From assembly GCA_023014335.1 (NCBI GenBank), contig JAECYW010000034.1, forward strand, positions 434,001-498,000: a DNA stretch of 64,000 nucleotides, written 5' to 3'. The notes under the pieces were generated by a model. That model saw nothing but the letters and a program-made list of their open reading frames with translations, made no database searches and was not told the origin of the DNA. How positions within the stretch are numbered: the first letter of the stretch is position 1; the number at the start of each line of letters is the position of its first letter. This DNA is from Galerina marginata (Eukaryota > Basidiomycota > Agaricomycetes > Agaricales > Galerinaceae). This document shows positions 46,768 to 58,421 of the stretch, piece by piece. A program made the position numbers and the translations under genes.

Positions 46768-49252
46768 ATGACTAATCCCCGTCCAACTCGCAAAGGAAAT
46801 ACTGCTTCCAAAACACGACGTCCTGGACCTGAGAGCACCAACCAGGCTCAGAATAAAAACCCGAGCATTGAGAAAGAATCCACACACCATTCTTCAGACA
46901 GTCAACCTGCAACTGCACCAGCTGATGACAAACCATTGACCACGAATGCAAAACCGGCATGTAGAGGTCGAGGGCGCCCGAAAAAGAACACGGTTGTTGA
47001 AGATGAGACAAGTGCAGAGGCCGACGCTGCACCTACGCAAGCCGCAACGCGTAAGCGTGGTCGAAAGCCTGCAACACCAGTTGACGAAGTTGTTGCTCAG
47101 CCCCCACCCAAACGAGCTAAAGCAGGTGAGGCAACCTTCATCTAGTTGACGCGTCAGCAAAGTAGATGGAATATTCACATACAACAGCAGAGCCGGCATC
47201 CCGTGACCCACTTCCAGATCGCCCAGGACGCAATGTTCACCCCGCAGCAGCAAAAACAAAGCGACGTACCACCCAGGAGGTTGCTACCGACCGAGAGGAG
47301 CAACGTAGGGCCATAGAAAAGAAAATACAGGAATTAGAAGATGCAAAACAACGCTTGGCTGAAATGAATGCATCAGAGGATAATTACGACAACGAAATGT
47401 ACGATAAAAACCCACAGCGTTTCTCGGCTGCAATGCGCAAGCGTGCGTACGATGAGGTTGAGAAAAATAGTGACGGCGAAGAGGCCTTTGACTTTGCCGA
47501 AGCCGACGATATGGATTCTTCTGAGAGCGAGATACCTGCGAAAGAGAGGATTGTGAGTGATGTTGGAAATCTAACGCGAGCTGGCGCTGAGGGCTGACTG
47601 GATTGCGATAGCCAAAGAAAGTCCCAAAACTTGCTAGAGGCGATTTACGACGGGATATCCAGAATATGGCGGGGAGAATAGGTGGGGGGAAGATGACGGT
47701 CAAGAAGATCAAACCAGCTGTCTTCAATATGATAGGTTCGTTGATGTTGTCGCTGATTAATCGGTCATCTGACATCTCGTGCCTCGGCTTGTTATGTTAG
47801 CAGGTTCCCAAGTTTGGACGTTGGCACCCAAGAAATATCAAAATGCGGGCTTACGAAAAGACCTCAAAGCAAAGAAGAAAGAAGAAGAATTTGATCCTTT
47901 TCAAAGTGGGGGGTTAGGTGACGAGGATGCTGCTGCAGATTGTCCAGCCTTTCCTCGCACTCGAGGGCCAAAACCGCAAATCCGCCCAACTGCCCGAGAT
48001 CTTAAACGTGATTTGTCTCGTAAAAACGATGTGGGTGCCTTCATTTTCTCATTGTATCGTGCTTTCGCTCATTCGCTGCCAGCTTATCCAAGTAGAGTCA
48101 TCTGAAGAAAGTCGCCCCATCGCTTCGCCGGCCAAGGTCAAGGTATGAATTGTGCTCATCACTTCCGAATTTCAAATTAAGTCATGTATGTTAATACAGG
48201 ACGCAAAACCTGCAAAATCGGCAACTCGTCAATCAAAAGCCAAGGCTCTCGTTAGCCCAGAGCCTAGTTGGAATAGCGGAAACGGCGCCGAAGATTTTCT
48301 TAAAGATCATCGTTGGAAGGAACATTTCCTTCCGTCGCTTTTCCATGCTCTTTACGTCTCACGAGAGCTCTTTCTGGATTGGACACCAGAATCTCCGACT
48401 TTCCTTGCAAGTGTGCAGAAGGCCTTCGACGTTACCTTCTCCAATGTGGACTTTGCTTTGTCCTCAAAGGATCTAGTCGTTACAACGGTACGTCAAAGTC
48501 TTTTCGAACACTGCTGGCTTTCCAATGTTACATAATTCTTGGTAGGCGTATAATCACATTAAAAGCGGAAAGTCGAGAATGGCTAAGGACGTTCTCGCGA
48601 ATGTTGAGAAGTATTTTAAACGACCCGAATTTGTCAACCAACCCACCAAACTTTCCGAATATGTTCGGTGGGCATTACGAACGGGTGGCCCGGCATATTA
48701 TGCAGTTCCGACACCAAAGGAATGCACAGTGGATCGTAAAGACCCAAATTTTATTGTATGTTCTTCTCTTTTCATCCCGCCGCTCTGATTAAATTTTCAC
48801 AGGCTCCTCGAGGGTTTCTTGAATCGGAGTTTGTAGCGCCCATCGCTAAACAGTATCTTAAGTATGCTCAAAACTCGCTTCTCCGCCCTCCGCTTGATCC
48901 AAAGCATCCACTAAAAGGCCTTTATGCTCTGATTCTAGTTGCAGTATGTTGGCTCTATTGTTCAGAAGCTCACGGATAATCTTAAATGATGCATACTTTT
49001 GAAGGTTGAACATGCTTTCACTGCTCACTTACAGGGTTACCTGGTCGAACCCCCTCAGTTTGATCACAGTAATTGTTGGAATCCGCTGAATAACTTCCTC
49101 AACAACATCGATAAAGTCAAAGAAGACCGCTGGAAATCGCTTCTCCGGTTCCGCGCTCCACTTGAGGTAGCAGATAACGACGCTTCCGCCAATCGCTCCG
49201 CGATATCTGCCTTGCGGGCAGATATGTACATACCATCTAGCCCCATGAAGCC
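46768..49252 (+). CDS. AT-hook protein with DUF6532-like domain
   Basis: Exon 1 (46,768-47,125) gives a Lys/Pro/Ala-rich start with two AT-hook-like motifs, RGRGRPKK and RKRGRKP, expected to bind AT-rich DNA in the nucleus. It splices in frame (intron 47,126-47,187) to a coiled-coil-like stretch EQRRAIEKKIQELEDAKQRL and an acidic patch. Further exons give GSQVWTLAPKKYQNAG, RKNDVGAFIFSLYRAF, then the globular part: HALYVSRELFLDWTPESPTF, AYNHIKSGKSRMAKDVLANV, FLESEFVAPIAKQYLKYAQN and VEHAFTAHLQGYL. This part matches my memory of DUF6532, a basidiomycete domain of unknown function (moderate certainty). The frame is clean. The C-terminus is unclear: coding ends at a GTACGT donor (49,253), and a possible last exon (GWPTTIESLQSDLGEEGSHS) lies beyond the repeat at 49.6 kb. 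The neighbouring transposase suggests passenger or accessory status. Confidence 0.65.
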
Positions 49253-49454
49253 GTACGTAACCCGCGTCATAATTTCTGTCATATATCGCGCTATTGTTGC
49301 CCTAGATTGTAGTCTTTGTGGTTCCAGTATATTGCTCTTTTTTAATGTTGTCACATTCACTTTTTCACGTAGTAGGGATGGACAGACTTTTCCCCCGGCC
49401 CTCGCTATTTGTCGAGAATTATTTGTAGATTTCTTCTTTTCTTGCAGTTTCTTA

Positions 49455-49610
49455 GGTTTCCGTAGGTTTTCCAGGTTTCTGTACTGTAAAATATTGTGAG
49501 GTTTCCGGGAAATGGGACATAGGTCTCCAATTGGAGTCAAGTCCCTCGGTTTCCCGGCTTTTGCTGGTTTTTAGCGGTTTCTCAAGTTGAGAAACCGCCA
49601 AAAACCAAAT
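49455..49610. repeat. GGTTTCC subterminal array with 41-bp near-perfect palindrome
   Basis: Words GGTTTCC, GGTTTTCC, GGTTTCT and GGTTTTT fill the stretch. At its end, arms 49,566-49,585 and 49,587-49,606 pair in 19 of 20 positions around one base (GGTTTTTAGCGGTTTCTCAA and its complement). This is the mirror of the array at 43,225-43,300. Confidence 0.8.
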
Positions 49611-49787
49611 TGCTCGATTTCTGATGGATGATGGTTGGCCCACAACAATTGAATCTTTACAATCTGACCTTGGCGAGGAGGGATCTCATTCGGCAGGATC
49701 GCGCATGCATTCGCCTCTGCAAAGCGTTGGCCGGTCATCGGCATCTAGCATCTTTCGTAGATGAGTATGTGAATGATAAGTATCGAT

Positions 49788-49830
49788 AAGTAATCAGCGT
49801 GCCGGAAGTGCACAGCCACAAGCGCCTATG
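49788..49830 (-). repeat. LTR-end relic
   Basis: GCACAGCCACAAGCGCCTAT preceded by GTAATCAGCGTGCCGGAAGT; it corresponds to the complement of the unit starting at 55,436 (TGTGGCTGTGCA). It lies just outside the right end of the Plavaka unit. Confidence 0.5.
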
Positions 49831-50001
49831 TGCATTATTGCGCTCAGCCTTCAGATGGGCTTTGCACTGTGTCTGTATCTATACATATACAAAGCAACAA
49901 AGGTTTCGAGCAACCTCGATCCTACATTCGAGTTCCGAGCAGTACACTCCGTCTGTGGCACTGCCCTCGCTGCTCGCATCTGCGACTGATCCTGATCCTG
50001 A

Positions 50002-51181
50002 TTACACAGACGCGACGAGAGGTTGATTCTGGTGATCGTTAAGTAAATATTCGAAGCGGTCGACGTTGATAGGAGTGACAATTCGAAATAAAGATGGGTT
50101 TTGGGAAATGGTTTTAGCTACGATAGGGTTTTCAATTTCTTTCGTAGGAGAAGGCGGTAGGGGAAGCGCGTGTTCGGTCCAGCGGGTCCAGTCAGCAGTC
50201 GAGAGAGAAAAGTAATCTTCCCGCCAAATGTTATAGCGGAGATATTTAGGATGAAGACTTCTGAGAAGTCTTTCCCTCTCCCGATGGACAGTCCGGCTTG
50301 GAGTGCCCGGGTTGCTTGCATCCGCCACAAATATGTCGGTATCGACAGGTGGATGCGGATTAGGACACTTGGCTGTGGAGTTGTACCGGCGGCAGATGTC
50401 AATCTGCGATTTGCTTCCTTTTGAATTGCAGTGTGGGCGATAATGATCCACTGCTTGACTGCATTCTAATCTCTGGTGAAGATGGTAAGGATTTCGCGAG
50501 TCTTGACACAACTGGGATTTGCGGAGCGACGGGCAGCTGATTCTCGGTCAAACCACGGCATGTCCTTTTCGAAGAGTCGGATTTTCCTGTTGGATGTGTC
50601 TCCGGTATCGTTAACCTGCTCAATAGCGTCTTCTTCGTCACCGGAGACACTGCGTTCACGACGCTTTCTGGATTGGACAAACGATCTAATAAACGCTTGG
50701 GCTTCCTCGTTCCAGTCTTCCACGTGTCGTCTTGGGGGTCGAAAACTTGTTCGACATTCGCGTTACTAACGATGGGTTGCTCACTGAGTCCGGTGGCTGC
50801 ATATAATCCTCGTTGAGCCGCTTCAACAGGGAGCTTCACAATGAAGTCAATCGCGGTGAGGTACTGGGTGAGAACGGCCGCTTTCTCTGGTTCCTCTCGC
50901 TCGGGCGAGAAACAGAGAGTGGAGCTGAGTTGTCTGAGATTTTGTAAATTGTTTATTCCTGAAGTCTTCAACGATGCTATCGAGGAGTTTGACAATATCG
51001 AGGGACTTTGGATGCGATTGAGAAGTTGCATTGCGGTTCCGTGAGACGCTGAAGAAGTGGAATGTCCTGCAGATTGTGATGCTGAGGACTGGCTATCCTT
51101 TCTGATTCCAGGTGAAGTTGGTTCTTGGGTTTCACCTGGAATAAAGGGGATGCTTCGTGCGAATGGTCCGTCATGGCTCAT
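50002..51181 (-). pseudogene. Retrotransposon gag/ORF1 relic, N-terminal and downstream parts
   Basis: On minus from 51,181: a Ser/Pro/Thr-rich start, then across a frame change DMPWFDRESAARRSANPSCV and KTREILTIFTRD. It jumps directly to GSKSQIDICRRYNSTAKCPN and then YLRYNIWREDYFSLSTADWT, RWTEHALPLP, IVTPINVDRFEYLLNDHQNQ. These pieces belong to a retroelement protein family common in Agaricomycetes, possibly DIRS-like (inference; no integrase or tyrosine recombinase seen). A central part of the gag domain is missing from this strand and appears on the other strand at 51.25-51.55 kb. Non-functional. Confidence 0.6.
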
Positions 51182-51547
51182 GGTAATCAAATGAGGAACG
51201 ATGGAGCATGTAAATATTCAAATATCTCCTTTCATAGGAATTTCGTCTCGACACTCACATCCTGTCCCAGTCACAGAGGCAATTTATTCGAGTACGGCGA
51301 CTACATGGACCGCGAGTTCTCATCGAAAGTGGTTTCAGCCCATCTTAAACTCATCATCTACGACGAAGCCGTCCGTGGTGAGGTCGGAGGTGGACAAAGA
51401 ATATTACTTACCGACCGCAGCCATTTCTTCTACATCTACTCCGCCATCGTCTTACCCGATGGAATTGAATCCGAATTTGGTAATAGCGCCACCAATTCAA
51501 AAGGAAGCAAATCGCAGATTGACATCTGCCGCCGGTACAACTCCACA
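50374..51547. repeat. Perfect 54-bp inverted repeat bounding the rearranged gag
   Basis: 50,374-50,427 and 51,494-51,547 are exact complements over 54 bp (starting TGTGGAGTTGTACCGGCGGC on +). Both encode the same gag piece (SKSQIDICRRYNST). No mismatch was found, although surrounding parts are broken. Confidence 0.9.
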
Positions 51548-51553
51548 CTTTAA
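51253..51553 (+). pseudogene. Missing gag segment in opposite orientation
   Basis: The + frame reads FEYGDYMDREFSSKVVSAHL, KLIIYDEAVRGEVGGGQRIL, LTDRSHFFYIYSAIVLPDGI and ends GSKSQIDICRRYNSTL. This is the stretch expected between the minus-strand parts next door, so the element was rearranged by an inversion or by joining of two copies. A stop follows directly. Confidence 0.6.
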
Positions 51554-51840
51554 ACACGATTAATCCCCACAAACAATTCCAATAGTTTCTGACGATTAGG
51601 TGAACCTGGAGCCTCGACAAACCAAATGAAATCCGATTTGTCTTTACATTTAGGAGCTTTGGTTTTGCTGGAATCAGGAGACGCAACGGCTTGCTCCTCT
51701 CACCTCGACTCTCTTGTCCTCCTCGGAGCTAACACATGCACAATCATCATGCTGCAATTGTGCTGCAAAAACTCAGGTATGATTATGATCTCTTCATTAC
51801 CGCCGACTAACCGCTGAAAAACCACAAGCAGGCAGAACTT

Positions 51841-52233
51841 CAATTACATATTACTTGGAAATATCTTAACTCAGGAATTACACCCCCAAATTCTTCCTCT
51901 CATCTTGAAATCTCCCCAGTCTACAGTCGGCAGATCCTGGGAAAGTATAACTATATTCATGCACTCCTTGAACCTGGTCGAGAACCGGAACCCTTGCTCA
52001 TCTTCCAAAAACACTTGATGGATTTCGAGCGTGCTATTCCTGGCCGTGCGGGTTTTGGCGGTCGCGCTTGCTTAAGTTGGTGTCTTGCGTTTGTTCAGTG
52101 GGCGTCCGAGAAGGGTGTGTTGAAATCAAATCTGCACGTGTGTGATCATCTCAAGATTAGCGAGGGGAAAGCAAGAAATATAGATTTCCGGTTGGCCTCT
52201 GTGACGGCAAGAGGGCAAACGGATGGGGGGTAG
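51841..52233 (+). other. Open frame of unknown identity, possibly retroelement relic
   Basis: An open frame through 131 codons reads YSRQILGKYNYIHALLEPGR, FQKHLMDFERAIPGRAGFGG and LKSNLHVCDHLKISEGKARN. No family recognised. It abuts the 3' end of the non-LTR element to its right, so that element may have inserted next to or into it. Confidence 0.3.
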
Positions 52234-52259
52234 AAACAAAAGTAGTCTAAGACTACATT

Positions 52260-53650
52260 ATGTACCGTAGACTACGAAGTAGTCACCTGATAACGAGCGG
52301 GTGTCCACAAGGTGTCCATTGCCGCATTGCGCATGCTCGCACAGCCACGCAATATTCCAACAGGGTGAACGCGCTTTGTGGGAGGAATGTGGAGAGGGCT
52401 TGTATACCCTCCTCTGTGCCGAGTATTGTTAGGATGGGAGCAACAATACATTGCGCGAGATTTTATGAAGGTGATTGCGGTGCTCATCGTACCTGTGGCA
52501 GTGGATCAAGATTCAAGATGTGTTCGCGCGTCTGGTATTCAAGTTCTTCTCCGCACGGGCAGTCCTCATCTTTGTCAGGGAAGAGGAAGAAGCGGCGGCG
52601 GAATTTGCCTGTGTAGGCGTGACCTGTCCTGCATTGGATGACTGCCGAATGTTTTACGCGCGGTGTTTAGGAACCGTTTAGTCGGGCGTAGGTCGGAGAT
52701 AGCAAACCCACCAGTTTTGGGGCTATTTTTCCAGCGTGTAACAGGTGTAACCCAGGCTGTCTGAGTTGATAGTTTTGCTCGGACAGCCGAGGTATTGTCG
52801 GCGAAGAAGCGGATGTTCTTTATTTCCAGCCTCCCGGTGAGTGCGTGCGAATCTTACTGCACCCATCATTGATTCATCCGATCGCCATTGTACACCTCTG
52901 CTTTCCCTCCCATACCCATCCTTGCCTTAACTTTAAGCCCTTTGTGGTACATCACCACCCCAGCCCCAGCCCTATGAAATCCGCTTTTCATCAGTGATCC
53001 GTCCGAGTAGATGACCAGGTTCTTATCTGATCTGGCGAGTTCCTCTACTTGTCTGTGTGCCGTGTCTTCCTCGTTTGTGCGAGGTGTGTTTTGCGATTTC
53101 GAGGAGTGGAGTCGTCCTTTTTTTGTTTGTTGCTGAGTTGTTGGGGTACCTGGGGGGAAGGGGGGGTGGCGCGGAAGGTTTCGCGCCTGCCCGCCAGGAA
53201 TTTGGGAGTCGTTGGATGATTGGATTGCTAGGGCTGAGTTTGTTGAACGGTATGGCGCACCGTTTTGTTTGCTGTTGGAGGTCGAGGGCTGGGATAAATG
53301 CCTCGATTTCCACCGCCTCGGTTGGGGTGGTTTTAAAGGCTGCGCATATCAAGTACAAGGCCCTTCGTTGAACTTTTGAACCTTGACAAACGGTTTTAAT
53401 TGTTTTGTGGTGCCGTTAACCCAGAGTGGGATGCATACAGGATTTTTGGGACTACACATGCAACGTAGAGGCGTTTCAGAAGGATTTGGCTCAGTCCTTT
53501 GACTGTGTTGGCGAGCATGGTCATTCCACTGACATCATTTCGCCTCGTGCACCTGCGAGCTTTTTATGTTGGGAAAAGTGGAGTTTCCAGTCGAAGTCGA
53601 CTGGATCAGCTGCAACTCTACTTATGTAAATTGCGTCTCTGGCGAACAAG
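52260..53650 (-). pseudogene. 3' part of a non-LTR retrotransposon (RT end, RNase H, C-terminal Cys motif)
   Basis: On minus, in order: the end of a reverse transcriptase region (VACVVPKILYAS, WVNGTTKQLKPFVKVQK), then RALYLICAAFKTTPTEAVEI, EAFIPALDLQ, NPIIQRLPNSW, TPLLEIAKHT, ARSDKNLVIYSDGSLMKSG (YSDGS at 52,995-53,009, the first RNase H acidic motif), AGAGVVMYHKG, IRFFADNTSAV (second acidic motif) and CPCGEELEYQTREHI. The frames shift many times and stops occur, so it is dead. The order fits fungal LINE elements with RNase H. It is 5'-truncated or decayed beyond recognition upstream. Transcription was right to left, with the 3' end near 52,250. Confidence 0.75.
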
Positions 53651-55435
53651 GGATTCTGGTGAGACGGAGCGGGAATTTAGACGGGAAAGATCAAACTCAC
53701 ACGTGGGTCATGGAGATTGCGAAATCAGCGCCTCCGGTTCGTCGTACTTTCATTATTGGACCCTTTGTCTTATACCATGCGGTGATGGACGATCCCTCAT
53801 CCATCTCTGCATCTTATCAGCCGCATACCTGTCATGCACCTCTCCGTTACCTGAAGCCTTTGATCGCCTTGGATCAAAAGCTTCGTTTAAATTTGGGACG
53901 GGAAAGTGAGTAATCCCATTCAATAATTCTAGCTGGATACATGGATTTTATCATCAAGTCGCAGAAACCCCTCGATCTCCACGCCCAAAAGCTTTGAAAC
54001 CTACATCCTCAATCCCGTGCTCAGATTCTGCCACATCCGCTGCCTTCTCCATGCGCGTTTGCCTTGAATGAACATCGTTCGACGCTCACTCGTCTACTGA
54101 TTAGTGGCATGGACCATAGTAAGACTCTCCAAGTGCAGGGCTGGAGACTTGGACTTATCCTTTAAGTCCCGGCAGGCCCTTTCGCTCCGACCCTCATCCA
54201 CACCCGAACCGCAAGTCGCCTCTTAGGCTTCGACTCTGAGTCTCATAACGTCATAACGGAGCTGGAGGCTTGGTCATATTTTCTTTTTATATGAATCAAG
54301 CCAGCCGCAAAAAATACCTGTGACACAGAACTGAGATTTGCGCTCCTTACCATCGCTGCTCTTCCTAAGCTATAGTTCAGGTCGCTGCTTCCCGTACTCA
54401 GGGCCAGGCCCAGCTTCCTTCTCCGTGTCGGCTAGCCTCGAATAAACATCGTTCGACGCTCGCCAGTCTACCAGTCTACGGATTTTTTGCTAAAATTTCT
54501 AGTTTCTTGTACTTTAGTCGACATCATTCTGCCAGACTCATGGCTCAAGTTGCTTCTCCAAGTACTCAGAGTCTGTCCCGTCCGTCCTGTACTCTTTTTT
54601 TGGTTAACCTCGAGCATCCACGCCCTTTCCGTGTGTTTCTCGCCAATCTACAGATGAAGAACATTGAATTAAGCGGAATGTGGTCAGACTCTCCAAGTGT
54701 GGGCCAGCGACGCGAAATACGCCTTGATCCATTAACAGGTACCGCGCTTCGCCGGTTTCAGACAGTAGGAGCTAATCCTCCGCGTGTGCTCTGTTCTTGC
54801 CAGCGTATATGCTCTCTATTGACATTCCAAATGAAGCTTTCTACCACTCCATCATCGCTCTGTCCTACCTAGAGGCTAGAACTCGAGTCACTGCTCCCGT
54901 ACTAAGAGCCCTGACCCCGTGTGTCACTGCTCCCGTACCAAGAGCCTGACCCGTGGTGTCCCTTCTCCGTGTTGGGCATTTCGAATGATTTACGTGTTAA
55001 TCGTTTGACGCACTCCAATCTACAGATTGCCTAGTGCTTTTGAGGATTGAGGACTGTGGTCAGACTTGACTGGTTAGCGACTCGAATATCGAAAAAGCAC
55101 AAGCACCGCTCTCTGCAAGCTCTCTGTTTGTTAGTATGTGTACCTCGGGTTGTGTAGTACAAATACAACGGCCCATCTTCCGTCCCCAAACCCGCTTCGG
55201 CGCCATGGCTTACACGACTTGGAGTCGTTGTCCCGCCTTTCTGCCAGTGTGACATGACCGTCATATGCGGTCGGAAAGGTCCAAGTGATCATGAGCGCGA
55301 GGGTAGTGATGAGGAGGAACGGGGACGACTCACATCTCGTTACATGAACATTCTCACTTATTGTGAAGTTCATCGTTCCGACTCCTTACTTTCACCTGTC
55401 TTTTTTCATGACTCATATGCACATAAGTAGGTGCT
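53651..55435. other. Intergenic with weak direct repeats
   Basis: No supported gene. Related words recur: AACATCGTTCGACGCTC at about 54,070 and 54,448, CTTCTCCGTGT at 54,418 and 54,964, and CCCGTAC(T/C)(C/A)AG near 54,394, 54,895 and 54,934. This suggests old duplication of a ~400-500-bp unit. Confidence 0.4.
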
Positions 55436-55932
55436 TGTGGCTGTGCAATTCGGGCATGCAGATTGCTCATTAAATAATAATTCAAAGTTGCACCACCCCA
55501 ACCGCGCCGTGTGCCCTTCCCTTGCGAAAGTAATGTAGGCCGGCAAAGGATACATTAAGTCCACCTAGCGAGGAGAGGGTTGACAACCACCTGCCGTCTT
55601 CAAGCCTACGTGTGCAGCAGCAGAGGTCGGACTTGATAGAATGCATAAGGTTAAGAACGTTCATTAACGCCGCGGGCAGCTTCGCTGCCTGCTTTTCTTC
55701 CGCCCGGATTACCTCTCTGAGTCCTCGTTCCGATCTTATCTTATTTTCCCTTATTTTTCCTCTTCACTCCTTAGTTCGCCTCCAACTCAACCTTGATCAC
55801 ATTCCTTCCAGTCTATCCTCATATCCTTGTCAGCCTCTTAGTCCTATTCTAAACTCTTCTAGTCAGCCTCCACCTTTCCCTCTCATATACAAACCCTTCG
55901 TATTCTACGTAGATACTCGTAGAATCAACTCA
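55436..55932 (+). repeat. LTR-like unit, TG..CA, about 497 bp
   Basis: It starts TGTGGCTGTGCAATTCGGGC and may end ..AGAATCAACTCA. The start recurs as relics at 3,680-3,719, 28,210-28,234 and 49,788-49,830, and an inner part at 3,963-4,035. It carries a long pyrimidine-rich 3' half, as promoter/leader parts of LTRs often do. No primer-binding site or gag was recognised just after it, so it may be a solo LTR. The right boundary is a guess. Confidence 0.45.
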
Positions 55933-58421
55933 GTATGTTGTTCCGTACTCGACAATCCTACTCTGTTTCCCTCGCTTCCTTATTTGTCCGCGCACTCCCT
56001 CATTTATCACGTCGCTTCCGTGCCGTTTCCCTTCGGCTTCCCCTTTCGGATACGGTTCCTTACATGCTGGTGCTGGTGCTGGTGCCGATACTGCCATACT
56101 GGTACTGTACCTGGGCGGGCGGGTTCACTAGAAGTGGAGGAGGGAGAGAAACAGCTGTCCCTCTGCAAAGTCTGCCTTTCAGGCTACCATAAGTTGAACC
56201 ACACCTCGTCTGCTCTGGGACACTCCTCTCAAACACAAGAATCCAGCTACCACCCAAAACGCTGTTGCCTTGGGACAACTTATGGCTTTCGTTACGTATT
56301 CCCCCATGCAACAGCCTGAAGGTATGCGCCGACTTGGCACCAATCTCCGGGAGATAATAAAACCGACAACCACAGTCAACGGCATAACGTATTATATGTT
56401 GTCGTCGCCTTGCTCAAATTATTCAGTCGTTCTGGCAAGTAAATTGGAGTAAAAAGAGGGGGTACCTTAACGATTCACATTGTTATTAAAAGAGTCAGTA
56501 AGATCAGTCAGTATGTGTCGTGAATTGTCAAGGATACCTGCATGGGTAGGTTCCGTTCCACGCCAGTAGAGGTTGAGAGAAACTCGGGTCAACCGAGCAA
56601 AAATTAATGAAATTTTTGGGAATACCACGCTTCTGACTTCACGAAGGAATTACCGAAAGAAAACTACACTGCTGAAAGAACAATCGCCGACAAACAAACA
56701 TCTGAGGATTTAAATGAAGTCCAATGTATAGATAATCATAACGCCGGACGTGTGCATAATGAAGTGGTTTTTACGAACATTGTCCGAGAGAGAGACAATG
56801 TTTATACACGGAACAAAAAGGGTATTTTAAGCCGCTAAATTTTAGTGACGCTTCGTTACCGCAACGGCTCGGCTCGACGTATACAGCTTGCGTACTGCCA
56901 GAAGATTGAGCGAGGATCCAGACTCGTAATAGACACCTGTGGACAATCTAGGGAAAGTCAGGTTATTGGAGGTGATGGCAGGCCGGGCAACTCACAGAGA
57001 GAGAGAGAGATGCGAAATCTCTGAAAATCATATGTCACTTGGAGGAGCAGTGCGAGGACCGAGACCCATGGGTGAAATGAAGTTGATGGTCATAAATTGA
57101 ATCATAACTGTCGGAATTCTACTCGTAAATTTCCGTGGATTATGAGACAAACAGTGAATGACAGACAGTGAATGCACATAAAAGATAAAGCTAAACCTAC
57201 CCTGCGGTGGAAACATAAGAACTGGAAAACCCAGGTGGTATTGCCGCGAAGAACCCAACCTAGAGAGGGTACTTAGGCTCCGAGCACCAATGAACAAGAG
57301 TTGATGGCGGACCTGCGTAAAGCGAGGAATAGCGATAGCGACCGTATTTTCGATACCCTATCAACATCGTCAGGTAAGATAGCCAAGGGAGCTGAGCCAG
57401 AAGGCTTATCTAGTTGATTGATATCGAAAATGGGTATTAAAACGGACAGTTGTAGTAGCGTCAGCTGTAGGACGAGCATGTCGATGTTCCAGGTCTTATT
57501 TGTCGAAGGACCGTCAACAAAAGCAACACAGATCTAAAGAGAAACTAAAATTGAAATCGTCAGTCCATACTGCAGTGGAAAAGTCACGCCTCCGTGGGAC
57601 CTGACTGACTAATGGCCAGACTGAGCCCCAACTGGAACGAACTAAACCGTGTGCTTTGTTTGTTCGGAACTCTGGTTGGGTTAGCAGGGGCGGCGAGGCC
57701 AGTGTCGACAATGTAGTACTCGATATTCATCGAAGCACATTTGAAGAAATGGATGAAGGTCTTCTCGAGGAGAAAGTCGCGTTCTTCGACGAAGCGAGGA
57801 ACTGGATGCCGCTGCCCAAGATGAATGTCGCGAAGAAACCCCATGGAATGGCCGCTGCTGTGACTGCATCCCGACGCCGCTTTGGAGGCGGTCCGTCGTT
57901 ATCAGAGTTGGATGAGTTGGAAGAGAGGCGTTCATTGTCGTCAGTAGGTGACCGTAGGCTAGAATGTCAATATCGGCACTATTGCGGTCGACGAACGGTG
58001 GTATTGCGTTCATAAGGTCACGAGCAGACTGCCCATTATCGGGTGTGGAGTGAATCCCATTCAGAAGCCAGGGGCAGCCGCAGTCAGCAGGAGAGCTTGT
58101 TTGCGAGAACGAAGTTCAGCCTCGCCATCGCCCTGCCATTCGACCACGAATTTAATGACGAGACAGCGGTAAGCTTAGAGACTCCTGGTACGAGATGTCA
58201 GTAAAAGAAAGGAGCTTTATTAAAAGATAAACTAACCACTAAACGTTGGAGTCAAACGAGAGACGTGCTGGCTGGAAAATCGCCTTGTCAAGGTTGAGGA
58301 GGGCTCTGGTTGCGTACTAAAGTGGTACGCGGCCTTCGAAGCGAGCGAGGGAGTAGTTCTGCGACATAGCATAGAGGTAAAGGTTGAAGAGGTTTCAGCA
58401 CAGGCAGTCCCAGTTCCCCGT
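55933..58421. other. Intergenic, no firmly supported gene
   Basis: A 16-bp AG dinucleotide run lies near 56,996-57,011. The minus frame 58,013-57,681 (NAIPPFVDRNSADIDILAY then GT) could be another exon of a minus-strand gene, but I could not join it to the small gene at 58.4-58.9 kb. Other ORFs are short. Confidence 0.3.

Larger units (their letters stand above)
43190..49634. mobile_element. Candidate composite Plavaka element carrying a second gene
   Basis: Inside lie a minus-strand Plavaka transposase and a plus-strand AT-hook/DUF6532-like gene with start codons about 266 bp apart (103 bp if the longer transposase ORF is used). At the left end TGCATCAG (43,205) is followed by GGTTTCC-type repeats (43,225-43,300). 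The right end has mirrored repeats (49,455-49,606) and CTGATGGA (49,621-49,628). GATGATGG occurs at 43,190-43,197 and 49,627-49,634 and could be a target duplication, but it is low-complexity. The same end signature defines the small element at 6,787-7,592. Boundaries are inferred; the gene contents are seen. Confidence 0.5.

Noticed and set aside
53566..53913. 115-codon plus ORF
   Set aside because: Opposite to degenerate retrotransposon sequence and flanking DNA; composition and context give no support.
55612..56319. 235-codon plus ORF
   Set aside because: It runs through the pyrimidine-rich LTR-like unit and beyond; Ser/Pro/Leu-rich translation follows base composition, with no domain.
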